Below, in pieces: positions 1 through 12,625 of a stretch of 64,000 nucleotides of DNA. Below the pieces are notes generated by a model. That model saw nothing but the letters and a program-made list of their open reading frames with translations, ran no database searches and was not told the origin of the DNA. Every line of letters begins with the position of its first letter. The first letter of the stretch is position 1. The translations under genes and the position numbers were made by a program. The DNA comes from Azolla caroliniana (Eukaryota; Polypodiophyta): NCBI GenBank assembly GCA_043228905.1, contig JBHGNT010000001.1, forward strand, positions 9,920,001 to 9,984,000, read 5' to 3'.

Positions 1-1365
1 GTCCTTTGCCTTTACATAATCCAATTCATGTAACTCATATAGAACATCTCAAAACAAACTGAATCTTGAAGTCTTTGATGCCCCAGAAGGAAGCATATTA
101 TGGGCATTCATGTTTATCTGCTTTACAGTTGTCAATTAAATGATTTTGGGCACTATAATCTAGTTGAGAGGTGCAATCTTCACATTCGTTTCATTGATAT
201 TCTAATTTAGCTATTTCCCTCCTTTTTTTGGCAAATGTAAATGTGTAACATCAGTGTTCATGCTCGATCTCATTAGTGCCTCTCAATAGTTATGTTCCCC
301 TGCTGCTACTTAACCCGATTCGTGTAAATAATATAAAACACCTCATAGAAAACTGAATCTCAAATTATTTGATGCCAAAAAAAGAGCATATTCTGGTGTT
401 TCATGTTGCCCTACTTCGTGTATGTCGCTGACATTCTTCTGGCACTCCAATTTAGATGAGAGGTGTAACCTTCTTTTTGGCATCTCTACGAGGGCAACAT
501 AAGGAGTTCATGCTTGAAACTAAATTATTATACTTGTCAATGCCAAGAGGAAAGCATATTACGGCTTTTCAAGTCAACCTACTTTGCATATGTCTATTAA
601 GTTCTTTTGAGCACTCCAATCTAGATGAGAGGTACAACCTTCACATGTATTTTGTTCATATTTTTTTTGGCAAGCCAGGGTAACACTTGAGTTCATGCTT
701 GATCTCATTAATGCTTCTCAATAGCTATATAATCTTGCGTTTACGTAACCTAATCAGTGTAATCATATATAACATCTCACAGATAAAAATGAACGCTGAC
801 AAACTTCTACTGAAATAATCGTGCAGTATATGCTAATTACAAGGGCAAAAGAAATAGAACTTGAGAAACTTTGGGTTTCTAGAGGATTAGGTAACTTCCT
901 CTTACACCATTAGGCTATTTAATAAAGAACTCTTAGAGTTTTACGAATATGGTGTGAAATCTTCTTCCCAATTCTCTCACCCAAATAGAGAAGCAAAAAG
1001 CACATCTGAGAGTGACTAATCTGAAGCATAAATCTGGGATTATCGATGGAAACGTGTGTGATCATCAATCATGCCTTTAATAAATGCTTCTGCTGCTCTC
1101 AGCTGCCACTTCTTCTCACCCTTTTCTGCCATCACATATCCCCTTAGACCATTCTATTTGCTCACATCTACACGCTTATATTGTCTAAGTACATTTAGAT
1201 TTGGGGACTTATGCTTGGTTTATGGCGTAGAATCATGCTCTTGGTCCAGTGCTTATGGATCACAAGAGAAAACAATGCTTGTTTGGTGTGTTATCTTATA
1301 TACTTTCTATCTTATCAGCTGCTATTTTTTGTTACAAAAATGAATTCTCTTAATTTTTTGGTCAG
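1..1365 (+). repeat. DRP2 intron with degenerate tandem repeat
   Basis: This stretch has no coding similarity and ends in a good 3' splice site at 1364-1365, so it is most likely a DRP2 intron cut by the window edge. Positions 1 to about 790 hold three to four diverged copies of a 170-300 bp unit. Landmarks that recur are gatgcc..gaa/agcatatt (near 80, 371 and 541), tagatgagaggt (near 162, 452 and 624) and cattarTGCTTCTCAATAG (near 272 and 706). Confidence 0.6.
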
Positions 1366-4300
1366 GCTTGAAGGACGCTCACAAGAAGTTAATGAGGAGT
1401 TTGTTAGATTAGGAGAATCATTGGTGCAATCATCTGAAGGCATTCGTGCCATTGCTTTAGAGTTATGCAGAGAGTTTGAGGACAAATTCCTTCAGCATAT
1501 AAATACAGGGGAGGTATGTCTAGCATTCTATTCTTTTTATTTTCATTCTTTTGTATGACCTTTCTTTTCTTGCAATTTTTGTGTGAAGAAGAAAACAATA
1601 TATATGAACGTTACACAAGACATGAAAATGGCCTGTAAGCTCTAATGAGAGATTCTATTAAAAATCCTCAGGTTAATGCCAACATGATACTTTTATGGGA
1701 AGAAAGAAATATATATTAATGTTTACTAGAGACAGAAATTGACCTATGAGACAAATCATGATTATAATATGATTAACTTCATGCAATCCACCTGTAAAGT
1801 AAAAGCAGTAAGTTTAGTAAGGGCCATGAAGTTCATATCTACTATTATGTATGAGATGAGTGATGGTGAGGGGACATGATTGATGTCGGATGTCGGTCAG
1901 TGTGCTGGATTGAGGCAATTCTGAAGAAGTACACCAACTGTCATCATGTGAAATGATATACTTGTGGTATCAACATATGTCTTGTATCTTGACACCAGTT
2001 GCCGATTTTCCTTCACTTGGAAATGGCAACTCATTGGCACACTGTGCTTGAGGTGGGAGCCTCTGGAAGAAGACACTGATATATATTCAAATGTCTTGGC
2101 ATCCGATAGGACTATATAAAATTTGATCCCTATGGCTCTGAAGCTTGAGGAGGCCTTCGCCATAGTGGCAGTGATTAGGAGTCTCCATCATTTGTCTGAG
2201 GGTGATGTGCTCGGGACGAGTTTGATACTGTCTTGTAGAACGGGCATCGGCACAAAAGTTTTCCTCGCATTTGAACTCTCTTATACTTGATATATCAATT
2301 TCTCACCTCCTACATGTGTGATGTCACTACTTATTTCCGCATGGACTTCTAAGAAGGCATGAGGGAAGAAACATTCTTTGTTTTTCACCAATGGTGCTTG
2401 TGATGACCGTTGATAACCTCTTTGGAGTCCCCATTGCTTTGTCATAAAATGCACATATTGCCGAGGCCATTTTAGGGAGGATTTTGAGTGAATGGAGTCT
2501 CTGTAGGAAACATTCTCTTGGTGCCATATTAAAGGTCTTGTGGAAATCCACAGGTAATAGTGGTCCTAATTTCTTTTGTGCTTTTGCTTGGTTGTAACTT
2601 CCATTTGGTGTTTAGTTGCATTTTTTTTATTAGTCACTATGGATGGATGGCTTTATTCCAGCTTTGCATCCCCTGTGCTGTTTCCTTTCATTGTCCCTGT
2701 CACATACCTTTGTTTGAGCTCCCTCCATTGAATGCCTATTTCTCTGTCTGCATCCCTTTCCCATCCCTGAAACATAGCTCCTTGTGACTGAACTTTATGC
2801 TCAAGGTACTTGTATGTACATCAATTTTTTTATTGGATATAATCTAGTTACATCGTCTTATGAAGACCTCCTTACCGAGCTGAGAGAGTTCTGAATCTTT
2901 TTGTGTGTCTGTGATTCCGATGAGCATTCGAACAATGATTTTTGTGGAGTGATGTCAAGGACATTCTTTTAGAAAGAATTTGTTCAACCAAATTTTCTGA
3001 ATTGAGCTTTGCTAATGCATGCTCTAATGTTTCCATCTCTAACTAGATCTGCATGATTTGAATTTATTATATTTTGGAGGGAGCTAGAAAACAAATCTTT
3101 ATACTTTTATGGAATAATTATTCACAGTTTATAGTCATTTTCAAAACCTATGTGTTGGAGTTGTATGAATTTTAATATTCTGTAATTGGATCAAATATGT
3201 ATGACAGGGTGGAAGTTGGAAAGTCGTTACAAGCTTTGAAGGAGCACTTCCCAACAGGATAAAACAGCTTCCTTTGAATGACCTGTTTGATCTAAACAAT
3301 GTTAAGAAGGTAATTTATGCAAAAATATAATCTACATTCCAATGTTAAGAACGTATGTATAGCGTAGAAGGGTTTTATAACTTTGGGGAAGTCAGACTCT
3401 TTGTATTTCAAAAGTGAATATTCAAATGTTGTAAATGATTATAAATGCTCCTAATACGTTCTTGTAAGCCATTGAACTAATTGATAAAGAATTCGTAATA
3501 ATTACATAATTGAATTGAAACTCAATAAGTTGCGTATCTAAATTCAGTATACATTCTCTAATGCTGTAAGAAGAATAAATAGATCTGATTCTATCATGAA
3601 TGATGGAATTTGATCTAATTTAAATTTTTTTCCATTGAAATACAGCAAGTTTTTGTATAGTCTTGAACTGAGGCTTTTGTAATTTACTCTTAACATTTTG
3701 TGAGGTTGAGAGAAAACTAGGAGCACTATGCTACAGTTAACACCAATTTCAGAGATGAGACTTCAAATTACTGATCATGATGAGTTGACAGCAGTTGCAT
3801 GTTCATGATCTAGGAACTGAATGTTGTTGACAGCTAAATCTATCCATCATAAGTTGAAATCGTCAATCTTCATTTTGAATATATTAAACGAAATATATCA
3901 GTTGGTTTAAGGCATCTTTGCCACCTCTGACTCCATTGAAGTTTATGATCCATAATCTAATTCTCTAAAGCATAACTCTTGTATATGCTAACTCCTATCT
4001 GGTTACACTCATACTTTGCGTTTTGCACATGTGAAATGATGACCTCCTGTAATTAATCACATGTTGTGCATGTATCAGATTGTTCTGGAAGCAGATGGAT
4101 ATCTTCCTTACCTTATATCTCCAGAGAAAGGTCTTAGAGCACTCGTTCGCAAGGTCTTGGAATTAGCTAAAGAGCCTGCTCGGCAATGTGTTGATGAGGT
4201 GAGACAATTTGTTCTGTATTGTGAAGATAAATATTATGGCTGCCATGCATATTTTCAAAAAGGCCTCTGTGTGATTTATTATGTGGTTGTTATCGTAGGA

Positions 4301-7300
4301 TCCCAAGTCAATATGGAAATTTGATAGTCTACGTTGTCTTCTCTTATATTTAGAATATCAATTTATTATATGCATGGCGAAAAAGAATACATGAAATAGA
4401 ATATCAATTTATTGTAATCATGTTCAGAGGAAAATGCTGGTTAGATGTGAAAATAGTATTCTACACAGACACAATGTCATCTTTGTTTGACTGTCTCCAT
4501 TATATGCAATCCTTACCACTCCTGAAAGTTGATAGACAATGTGTGCATATTCATTTTCAAGGATGAGGGGTGGTTAATTTTGGTCGTCAGGTGATCATAG
4601 TACTATCACCAAAATCAATGACAAATCATTGCAAATTATCATACAGTTCACAAGCCATCTGTTGAGTCAAGCCTCCATATTTTTCATAGCCTACAGTACA
4701 TTCGATGAGGATAATTTTGCAAGGATGGAGTTGATTTGGCCTTGTACCCACATCTGTCATTATGAAATATGTTGTTTCCTGAATGAAAGAAGTGACACAC
4801 TTTCTACAATTTCATGCTGGAAATGTTTCATGCAATTTTTTAGTGATTCCAATTTAAGGATAATTCGACACAGGTTTCTAAGATGCACGATCTTGGTTGT
4901 GCACAGATATGCCAGTCAGATGGAAATGGATATCAACATAAAATTCTGACATTGAAATTTTGTTACTTTGGATTTTGATGTGGCCTGTGAAATTCCCTGA
5001 ACATCTTGGTGCTTAATAGTCTGGTACTAGATGACAGAAAATGAGTATATTATTTCTGCAAAATGAATTTCATGATCCTTAGGTTGACCCCCTCATAACT
5101 TATTTGTTGTCATTCGTATTTTTGTTGTTCTAAATACTTTGTTTCTTCTGTTTATTTTTGAAAAGTTTATGATTGTGTAGAATATTGTTGCATAGAAAGT
5201 AGAGCTGATATTTTAAGTATTTCTAGGTTCATCATATCCTAGTTGATATTGTTTCATCAGCTGCATCATCAACATCAGGTTTGGGAAGATATCCTCCCTT
5301 CAAGCGTGAGGTAAAATCAGTGTGTATTACTGTTAGTATGTGCAACTTATAGGCATATAGAATCTTCAACTGTTGCTGATTGATATAGGTTGTGGCAATT
5401 GCGAGTGCTGCACTTGATGATTACCGTTCTGAGTCAAGAAAGATGGTTGTTGCTCTAGTGGATATGGAAAGAGCTTTTATACCGCCTCAACACTTCATTC
5501 GGCTTGTGCAACGCAGGTGTGGCTGGAGTGGTGAATGTAGATACTATTATACTGTCATGTTCGTTTAGCAATATTCTGCCCTCTGTGCATGCTCCAAAAG
5601 TTTTTGATGGGAAGGGGTATAGGTAAAAAGGTAAATGAAAATTTCAAAATCTGATATATATTCCCAAACAGATCTAGAAACAGCAGTCTGCTTGTTCGAC
5701 ATTCGTGATGTCTATTATCTTCTGTATTTGAAACTTGTTTCCGTAACTGCAATACTTTTCAGTCCTGCTACCATGTGATTATGCATGTGTTGGGAAAAGG
5801 CAACCTCATTGAACCCAAGATTTGTCTACTGTTAAATATACTATATAATGTGTCCCAACAATATTAGATAATATCAAAGTAGTTTGAGTTAATAAATATT
5901 TCTGTATATATACTGTGGTTTGTATTATTTCTGTTAATAATATGTCATGTGGTTATATCATTTGACAGAATAGATATATCCACACAACATTTTATTGAAC
6001 CCAAGATTTATCTATTGTTAAATATACCATATAATATGTGTCCTAACAATATTAGATAATATCAAAGTAGTTTGAGCTAATAAATAATTGTGTATATATA
6101 CTGCGATTTTTATTATTTCTGTTAATAATCTGTTGTGTGGTTATATCATTTGACAGAATGGATATATCCACACAAAATATTATTGAAACCAAGATTTATC
6201 TATTGTTATATATACCATATAATGTGTCTTAACAATCTTAGATAATATCAAAGTAATTTGAACTAATAAATATTTGTGTATATATACCGTGGTTTGTATT
6301 ATTTCTGTTAATAATGTTGTGTGATTATTTGTACAGAATAGACAGACAACGAAGGGAAGATGAATTAAGGCAAAAAACATCTAAAAAAGTTCAAGAAGCA
6401 GAGCAGTCTCTATTGAATAGAGTATGTTTTCTATTTATCTGATTCTCTTAGGTCAGGGTCGCTGTTTCTGTGCTTACATGGGTGATATTTGTTAAAAACC
6501 CATTTCATATTGTGTTTTTCTAGGCGTCCACACCTCCTCCACAAACAGGTAGTACTTTAAAATCATTGAAAGACAAGTTAACATCAGAAAAGGATACAAA
6601 AGAGACATCATCATTGCAAACAGCTGGATCTGCTGGAGAGCTTACAGCAGGTTGGGTTTTTTTGTATAGTGTAATTGTTGAAATGCGTGATTTTGTTTCA
6701 AACATGGAGCCATATTAAGGCAGCAGGTTTTGAACATATCATACATTGATACTAACATCAAATATGTTCTGTTATTATGATGTCTTGTACAGGGTATTTG
6801 TTTAAAAAAAGCTCGAAGACAAATGCTTGGAAGAAACGATGGTTCGTTCTGAACGAGAAGAATGGAAAGGTAATCAAATTAGAATTTACATCACTCTTGC
6901 TTTTGGAAAGAAGAACCAACTCCCTTGGATTTTGTATCTGCAGCTGGGCTATACCAAAAGTTCAGATGAAAAGCTTTTCAGAGGAGTTATCAGCTTGGAT
7001 GTAAGATTGTGGCTAAATGATTCTTTGTCTTATGTGTGTTGAAGTTTGAGATGCCTTTATGCTCATCTTTTTGTTCTCTGTGCTATCTACATATAGGAGT
7101 GTATTGTCGATGAGTGGTCTGAAAAGGATACAGGTGATGAGGCACAACCACCATCAAAATCTAAGAGCTCTAAGAAAGACAAAGTCAACACCCAAGATAT
7201 CAGTGATAGCTTCTGCTTCAAAATCAGCAACAAAGTATCATATAAGACCGTTGTTAAAGGTGTGGTTGTGAACTTGCTATACAGCATTGATGTGTTTGAG

Positions 7301-8485
7301 GCCATTGCATGCATTCTAAGGAAAAATGGTTGTTTGCAGCACACCATACAATAATACTCAAGGCTGAGACTGCTACAGACAGAAAAGAATGGATTGCCAA
7401 ATTACTCATTAAAGCTCAGGCATCAAAAGGAACTGCTACGGTGAAAGGTTCTTCAAATGATGTAGATTCTACACTGAGGACAAGCTTATCAGATGGTTCT
7501 CTTGTATGTGCTTACGTATTTGTTTACACGAAGTCAAAATGATGTTATTCCTTTTACCATTAAATGTAAAGGAGAGAAAATCATTATCTAGGATCCAGGT
7601 TCAGATTTTCTGATTGGATATCAATTCTGAAATTCTGTTTGTTTAATATAACATGTCACTGATAATTTCTGCAGGATAATGCTATCAGGAGACCTCTTGA
7701 TCCGGATGAAGACCTGAAACTGATGGCTCAAGAAGTGCGTGATTATGTTGAAGCTGTATTAAACAGTTTAGCAGCGAATATCCCAAAAGTGAGTGCTTAT
7801 TGGGACTAGTTCTGCATGTGTAACGTAATATGTAGTGTTTGATCTTAATTTTGTCATTGCAGGCAGTGGTTCTGTGTCAAGTTGAGAGAGCAAAAGATGC
7901 AATGCTCAATCAACTCTATAGCTCTATCAGGTAGTTTCTTGATGTGAACACTTCGTATTTCTTGTTTTAGAATTAGATGTTTAGAGGCTTTTTTGAATAT
8001 TGCAGCGCAAAATCAAATGAAGTCATTCAGGAGCTTTTGGAAGAGGATAAAGATGTTAAGAAACGGCGTGAACGAGCTAGATTACAAGCTTCATTGCTTA
8101 GCCGCTTAACAGGGCAATTAAGCGTGCATGAAGCTCGTGCGGGCTGGGCTGCTACCAGTGGTGGTAAGTGAAATTTGCAGAATCTTTTAGTCAGAAATTT
8201 GGTTGGTTACAACTTGTTTAATTGTTTATGATGATTGGACTTGGACCATGATCAGGGAGTGATGGTATGACGAGGGGCGAGGATTGGCGTGTTGCATTTG
8301 AAGATGCTGGAAATGACAGTTATCGAGGGTCTTCAGAACAGAACAGGATAAATGCAAATGGAGGATATAGTCGGAGGTTTGGTGACCAAGAAGATAATGG
8401 CGATGTAAGTTCCAATAGAAGAACGCCTTCTCGTTTACCACCTGTCCCACCGTCTTCCTCTGGGGGATCTATGTATAGATATTAG
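1366..8485 (+). CDS. DRP2: Dynamin-related protein 2 (DRP2), 3' part; gene continues left of the window
   Basis: A plant classical dynamin with a PH domain, a large GTPase that acts in clathrin-coated vesicle scission at the plasma membrane and trans-Golgi. Fifteen exons fit in frame: 1366-1513, 3208-3309, 4079-4198, 5227-5310, 5389-5516, 6337-6421, 6524-6650, 6793-6869, 6944-7000, 7097-7259, 7340-7503, 7675-7788, 7863-7930, 8006-8163 and 8256-8485 (stop TAG). They encode about 607 residues. In order these are the end of the middle/stalk domain ([12 protein letters not shown]), the stretch before the PH domain ([12 protein letters not shown]), a PH domain split over exons 7-11 ([20 protein letters not shown]), the GTPase effector domain ([20 protein letters not shown]) and a proline-rich basic tail ending SMYRY. 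The family is about 900 residues long, so some 300 N-terminal residues with the G domain are missing because the window starts inside the gene. I see no frameshift or stop in the visible exons. Confidence 0.95.
5808..6350 (+). repeat. Three tandem ~187-bp repeats in a DRP2 intron, overlapping the splice acceptor
   Basis: Copies start near 5808, 5994 and 6181. Each begins with ttgaacccaagatttrtcta, includes aacaatattagataatatca, and ends with a branch/acceptor-like segment, atttgacagaat. In the third copy that terminal segment is the real 3' splice site (AG at 6335-6336) plus the first bases of the exon that encodes the RIDRQR segment. The first two copies therefore carry decoy acceptors at 5967-5968 and 6155-6156. 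Confidence 0.85.
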
Positions 8486-8679
8486 TCTCATAAAGGGGTT
8501 ACAGTCTTTAAATGCCCTGTCATTTTGAGTTATATATGGGGGGTAATTTCCTGTATCAATCCCCCACATTTCTGTAATGCAATTATGTGTCCATAGGGGC
8601 AATTCTTGTACCTGTACTCTGCATTATTTTTTGGAATGCTAATCAACTGCCATATAAGGTTTTTGAAAATTGAGGAACA

Positions 8680-8685
8680 AATAAA
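8680..8685 (+). terminator. Probable DRP2 polyadenylation signal
   Basis: A canonical AATAAA lies about 195 bp after the DRP2 stop codon, in AT-rich 3' flanking sequence. It marks the likely 3' UTR (8486 to about 8705). No competing upstream AATAAA is visible. Confidence 0.5.
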
Positions 8686-8705
8686 GGTTTCAGTAGGCGC
8701 TGAAA

Positions 8706-9973
8706 GCTGATGGCAATACGTTGTAACTATGGTCTTTTTAACTTCACTTTCTAAACTAAAAAAAAACTATTTGTTTATAGCAACTGTGGTACAATGTTAT
8801 TATATGTAGCTTAGTTGGAATATAGGGAGGCTGTGTCAGGCCACATGTTGCATTGTGGTTTATCATTTCCAGCTCTTTACCGATTTAAATGTTACTGTAT
8901 GTATAGTTAATTAGTCATGAGACCAATGTACTTGTAACCCTAAACTATCATCCAGTGCTAATGTCAGAATGTTGTAATGAAATGCCTCATACATCTCCTT
9001 TGGACCTAGTGTTTCCTACCCTTCTATGGTGGATATTCGACTTTGATCCAAGGTCTACATCAATACCATTCTTGTCTGCACGGATGAATATATATTTCTA
9101 GGATGTTTGTGCTCAGTAAATGCTGATATAATAGGAAAAACATGTACAGAAATCCAATGCTGGAATTCCCCTCCCCCCCTTTAGGTGACCTACCTGCTTC
9201 ATTGTTATTGTGCAATTTGGGGCTTTATTATTGAGTAAAAAATACAGTGGAAATCTAAAATCCTCCTACATGCTTCATATAGAGGATGTTTGAGACCTTT
9301 GTATGATGTTATGTGCTTAATTGTACCCTCAATTCATGCTAAACTTTAGAGGTATATATTATTACAAGTGTGTTGAAGAAACCCCTAGTTTTTATCTATG
9401 TTAAATCACTAGTTAAAGCATATCATAGCCCATGGTTCATGGTTCAAAATAAACGTTAGGAGCACATGGTTCATTTGGATGAGTGATAGAGGATCCATTG
9501 CAAGCACTACCTCTTAGTATGTGAATAGTTGTCATTGGATCTAGAGACAATTGAGTGGGATATCCTTATTGGATATGTTGTGGAATTTTGTGGAAGCTTG
9601 AGTATGCTCCATTTATATATTTGTGAACTATGTATTTTGATGTCAACATGATACCTCAACTAAATTAAACATAGGCGATTTTAAATAGGCCTAATGATGC
9701 TTGTGTGACTTGACCTTCCAATTATATGATACATGATCATTTGTATTTATCACATTGTATATCATAGTATGTGATACTATTGCAATCATCCTTAGAGGAT
9801 AATATGTATGCGAATCCAAGGAATATCAATTGTGCATGGAATCAGGGAACTTAATAAATGACGAAAAAAAGATCTCATGGGTTCCGTTCTCAACATTAAA
9901 ACCTATTATTAGGTAAGCATCATCCATTCACATGGAACTCCACAATCTTCTCCTGACATTCACGAGTTGTGCC

Positions 9974-9974
<1 letters not shown>
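8706..9974. other. Intergenic, nothing recognised
   Basis: AT-rich DNA between the DRP2 3' end and the MULE. No long open frame, RNA gene or transposon protein similarity was recognised on either strand. Confidence 0.5.
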
Positions 9975-10010
<36 letters not shown>

Positions 10011-10017
10011 TGTATAT
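9975..10017. repeat. (TATG)n microsatellite
   Basis: About nine TATG/TGTA units flanked by short TA runs. It ends 8 bp before the left target duplication of the MULE. Confidence 0.9.
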
Positions 10018-10024
10018 AACGTGG

Positions 10025-10033
10025 CCGACATTG
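10025..10033. repeat. Left 9-bp target site duplication of the MULE
   Basis: CCGACATTG, identical to 16673-16681. Confidence 0.9.
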
Positions 10034-10191
10034 CGATGTGTCTATTATGACACAAATCATAAAGAGGGCTGGTGAGGGAATCGCGGCCACAGACGGCGCA
10101 GGTTGCTCAGAGAAGGCGCGTGCAATCTGCATCGTCGAATTTCGATAATGAAGAAGGCGCGAAAAATAAAGTTGTGCAGAGGTCGCCCAAC
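10034..10191 (+). repeat. Left terminal inverted repeat of the MULE
   Basis: Aligns with the reverse complement of 16515-16672 over its whole length, with scattered substitutions and single-base gaps. The innermost shared block is cagaggtc(g/a)cccaac. Confidence 0.9.
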
Positions 10192-10627
10192 CGTTGGGTG
10201 ACCAGTTTAAGCAGGTTGCCCAACTGCTTTAGGGCTTATATTGAGTTGGTCACCCAACCAACTCCATAAAAGATGCAGGTCACCCAACCGTTTATTTTTA
10301 AAGCGGTTGGGTGGCTAGTTTAAGCAAGTTGCCCAACTGCTTTAGGGTTTATATTGAATTGGTCACCCAACCAACCCAATAAAAGATGTAGGTCGCCCAA
10401 CAGTTTATTTTTAAAGCGGTTGGGTGACTAGTTGAAGCAGGTTGCCCAACTGCTTTAGGGTTTATATTGAGTTGATCACCCAACCAACCCAATAAAAGAT
10501 GTAGGTCGCCCAACCGTTTATTTTTAAAGCGGTTGGGTGACAAGTTGAAGCAGGTTGCCCAACTGCTTTAGGGTTTATATTGAGTTGGTCACCCAACCAA
10601 CCCAATAAAAGATGTAGGTCGCCCAAC
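10181..10627 (+). repeat. Left subterminal array: 113-bp tandem repeats
   Basis: Units start at 10181 (short, lacks the middle), 10278, 10391 and 10504, each 113 bp; a fifth partial unit starts at 10617. Each unit opens with ggtcgcccaaccg and then cggttgggtgac in inverted orientation, forming a hairpin-capable pair, and has a second pair around ggttgcccaact. The same GGTTGGG-type motif recurs at the right end, so these are candidate transposase-binding or enhancer sites. Confidence 0.85.
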
Positions 10628-10634
10628 CGATGAC

Positions 10635-10642
10635 TATAAAAG
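10635..10642 (+). promoter_or_regulatory. TATA box of the MULE
   Basis: TATAAAAG directly inside the last 113-bp repeat. A 5' leader would start near 10667 and meets a consensus 5' splice site (CAG|GTATGT, donor at 10774), so a leader intron is likely. The acceptor was not determined. Confidence 0.55.
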
Positions 10643-10799
10643 CCTAAAACCTGTCATTATCTCTCATTTTTTCAAACGAGATTGACAGGTTTCTTTTGCC
10701 GGGAAAGAGTTGGGCGTTAGGCGGCCTGCAATCAACATACACAACAATCAATCTCCTCCATCACTATTCCCAGGTATGTACTAAACCCTATCACATCAC

Positions 10800-12060
10800 T
10801 TTTTCTGTTTTTTTTACATGTGGTAGGAATAGTTGAGGGATTAGGGTTTGGAGTAGTTGAGGGATTTTGTTTCTTGTTGAGGGATTACAAGGATAAGGAT
10901 TCATTACTAAAATCATGTAGAAGGCTCTACCTCAGACATGAAATCTATGCATTGAATAAGGTAGCAGTATTCGATATTGCATCCTGAGTCTTTTAACTAC
11001 ATAGTTAAGGTACAAAACATGGATATGCCATCACTATTATCCCCCCAAAACAAATGGAAAAAATAGTAATAATAATCACAAAGCTGCATTTGAATTGTCT
11101 CAATCCTTGGTTTGATTGATTCAAAAAGGGGTATTTCAATCTTCCCCCTAAGATCATCCACATCAATTACCACATTTTTTTAATCTTCTTCGAGAATGTG
11201 TAACACTTTTCGCTGAGCGGCATGCAAGCAACCTCTACATAACGAAAGGAAAACTATCTTATGTTCTATCAATTACACATTCACTCATCATCATAATCAT
11301 GGTTCCATACCATCATCAATAGCCTTACCCCCTCTTCATAAACCTTCTTACTTCTTTAATCCTGTACTCTCTCTAGTTTACCAACACCAGAGACTCTGGC
11401 TTTGATTCAATTAACTCTCTTTTATTGTCAATCCCCAGAGACAGCTCTGTGCCATGTTTAAACTGTCTCAATCCTTGGTTGATTCAGAATGGCATTGATT
11501 TAACCCTGAAGTCATTCATATCATTATCATCAAATTTTTTTAGTCATCAACAATGTGTAACAATCTCATTGTCATCTTTTCTTTTCTTCATTTTTTTAGT
11601 CATCAATAATGTGTAACAATGGCACTAAAGCATTGTCATTGTTCCATCCTCATCTTTTTTTCTTAGAGGTCACATCAACCACATTCACTGCAACACATCT
11701 TCATCTTCATTTCTTCTTCTTAATCAACCAATATTTACTGAAGATGTCTCATTTTTCATTCATTTTCTCTTTCTTAGATCATCCACGTTTTACCAAAAGC
11801 ATTCTCATTCTAATCTTTCGACTTTTCCTTTTAGGACAAACCACATTTACTAAATCATTTAACCTTCATCTGTTGTTTTGCACACAATCCTTACATACAG
11901 GGATGGTCACCACCATCATCATTATATTCCTCCTCCTCTAATTAGGGATTTGGAACATGATAAGTAGGATATAACATATGGGGAGATTTGGAAGTGAGGG
12001 ATTAGGGTTTAATGATTTGCTTGCTTAAACTTAATATTGTGTGTGTTTGAGTATTAAATT
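10800..12060 (+). other. MULE 5' internal non-coding region
   Basis: AT-rich DNA between the leader donor and the small gene. It contains diverged repeats of tcat(c)atcaa..tgtgtaacaatg (near 11525-11560 and 11590-11620) and pyrimidine-rich stretches. No coding similarity was seen. Confidence 0.5.
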
Positions 12061-12066
12061 CAAAAA

Positions 12067-12326
12067 ATGTTTGATTACGTCATGAAGACTATCCAAATGT
12101 TGGTGGGGGAGTTCTTACAAGGATGGATATCTCCGACTTTAGTAAGTGTAATTGCAATGCCTTATTCATGTGGATTGTGTATAGATGTGTTCTTATACAT
12201 ATTTGGTGACAGGGCACAAAGATGTGGTTCACCAAACACGAAGTGGATTCACTTCGGAATCATATGGACGAGTGGGCACGAAGGGTACTAGGATTTGCAC
12301 CTGTGACCGGTGGCTCCATATTGTAA
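12067..12326 (+). CDS. Predicted small two-exon gene inside the MULE, 62 aa, unknown
   Basis: Not recognised. Exon 12067-12141 opens with ATG and ends at a strong donor, TTA|GTAAGTG. Exon 12213-12326 follows an acceptor, tggtgacag, and ends at TAA. The 71-bp intron keeps phase 0, and the joined frame gives 62 residues: a hydrophobic N-terminal half (MLVGEFLQGW) and a charged C-terminal half (TKHEVDSLRNHMDEWARRVL) ending VTGGSIL. It lies 5' of the transposase on the same strand, so it could be a second element gene, a captured host fragment, or an upstream exon or uORF of the transposase transcript. Evidence is only the two consensus splice sites, frame continuity and protein-like composition. 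The second exon alone also has its own ATG at 12222. Confidence 0.5.
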
Positions 12327-12467
12327 ATTTTGTGAATGTTGTTTTCAGCACAAATTTTGCTATATAGCTGATGTTATAACTATATTTTGGAATCCACACA
12401 AATTTTGTATAGCGAGAATCGACTCATTGTATATCGCGATTACTTATTAATGGAAATGTTGTTTACA

Positions 12468-12625
12468 ACAAGTGTTTATCTCAAGTTGATTTGTTGTTTT
12501 AAACCAATCACAAGTTGTGATCTAAAGGTGATTTGTTGTTTTCAACCAATCTAAGTTGTGATCTAAAGTTGATTTGTTGTTTTAAAAGTTTCTCAAGTTG
12601 TGATCTCCAATAGATTTGACTTTTT
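12468..12625 (+). repeat. Three ~50-bp tandem repeats in the MULE
   Basis: Repeated block tcaagttgtgatctaaagttga followed by tttgttgttttaaacc, near 12480, 12525 and 12565. Diverged. Confidence 0.65.
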
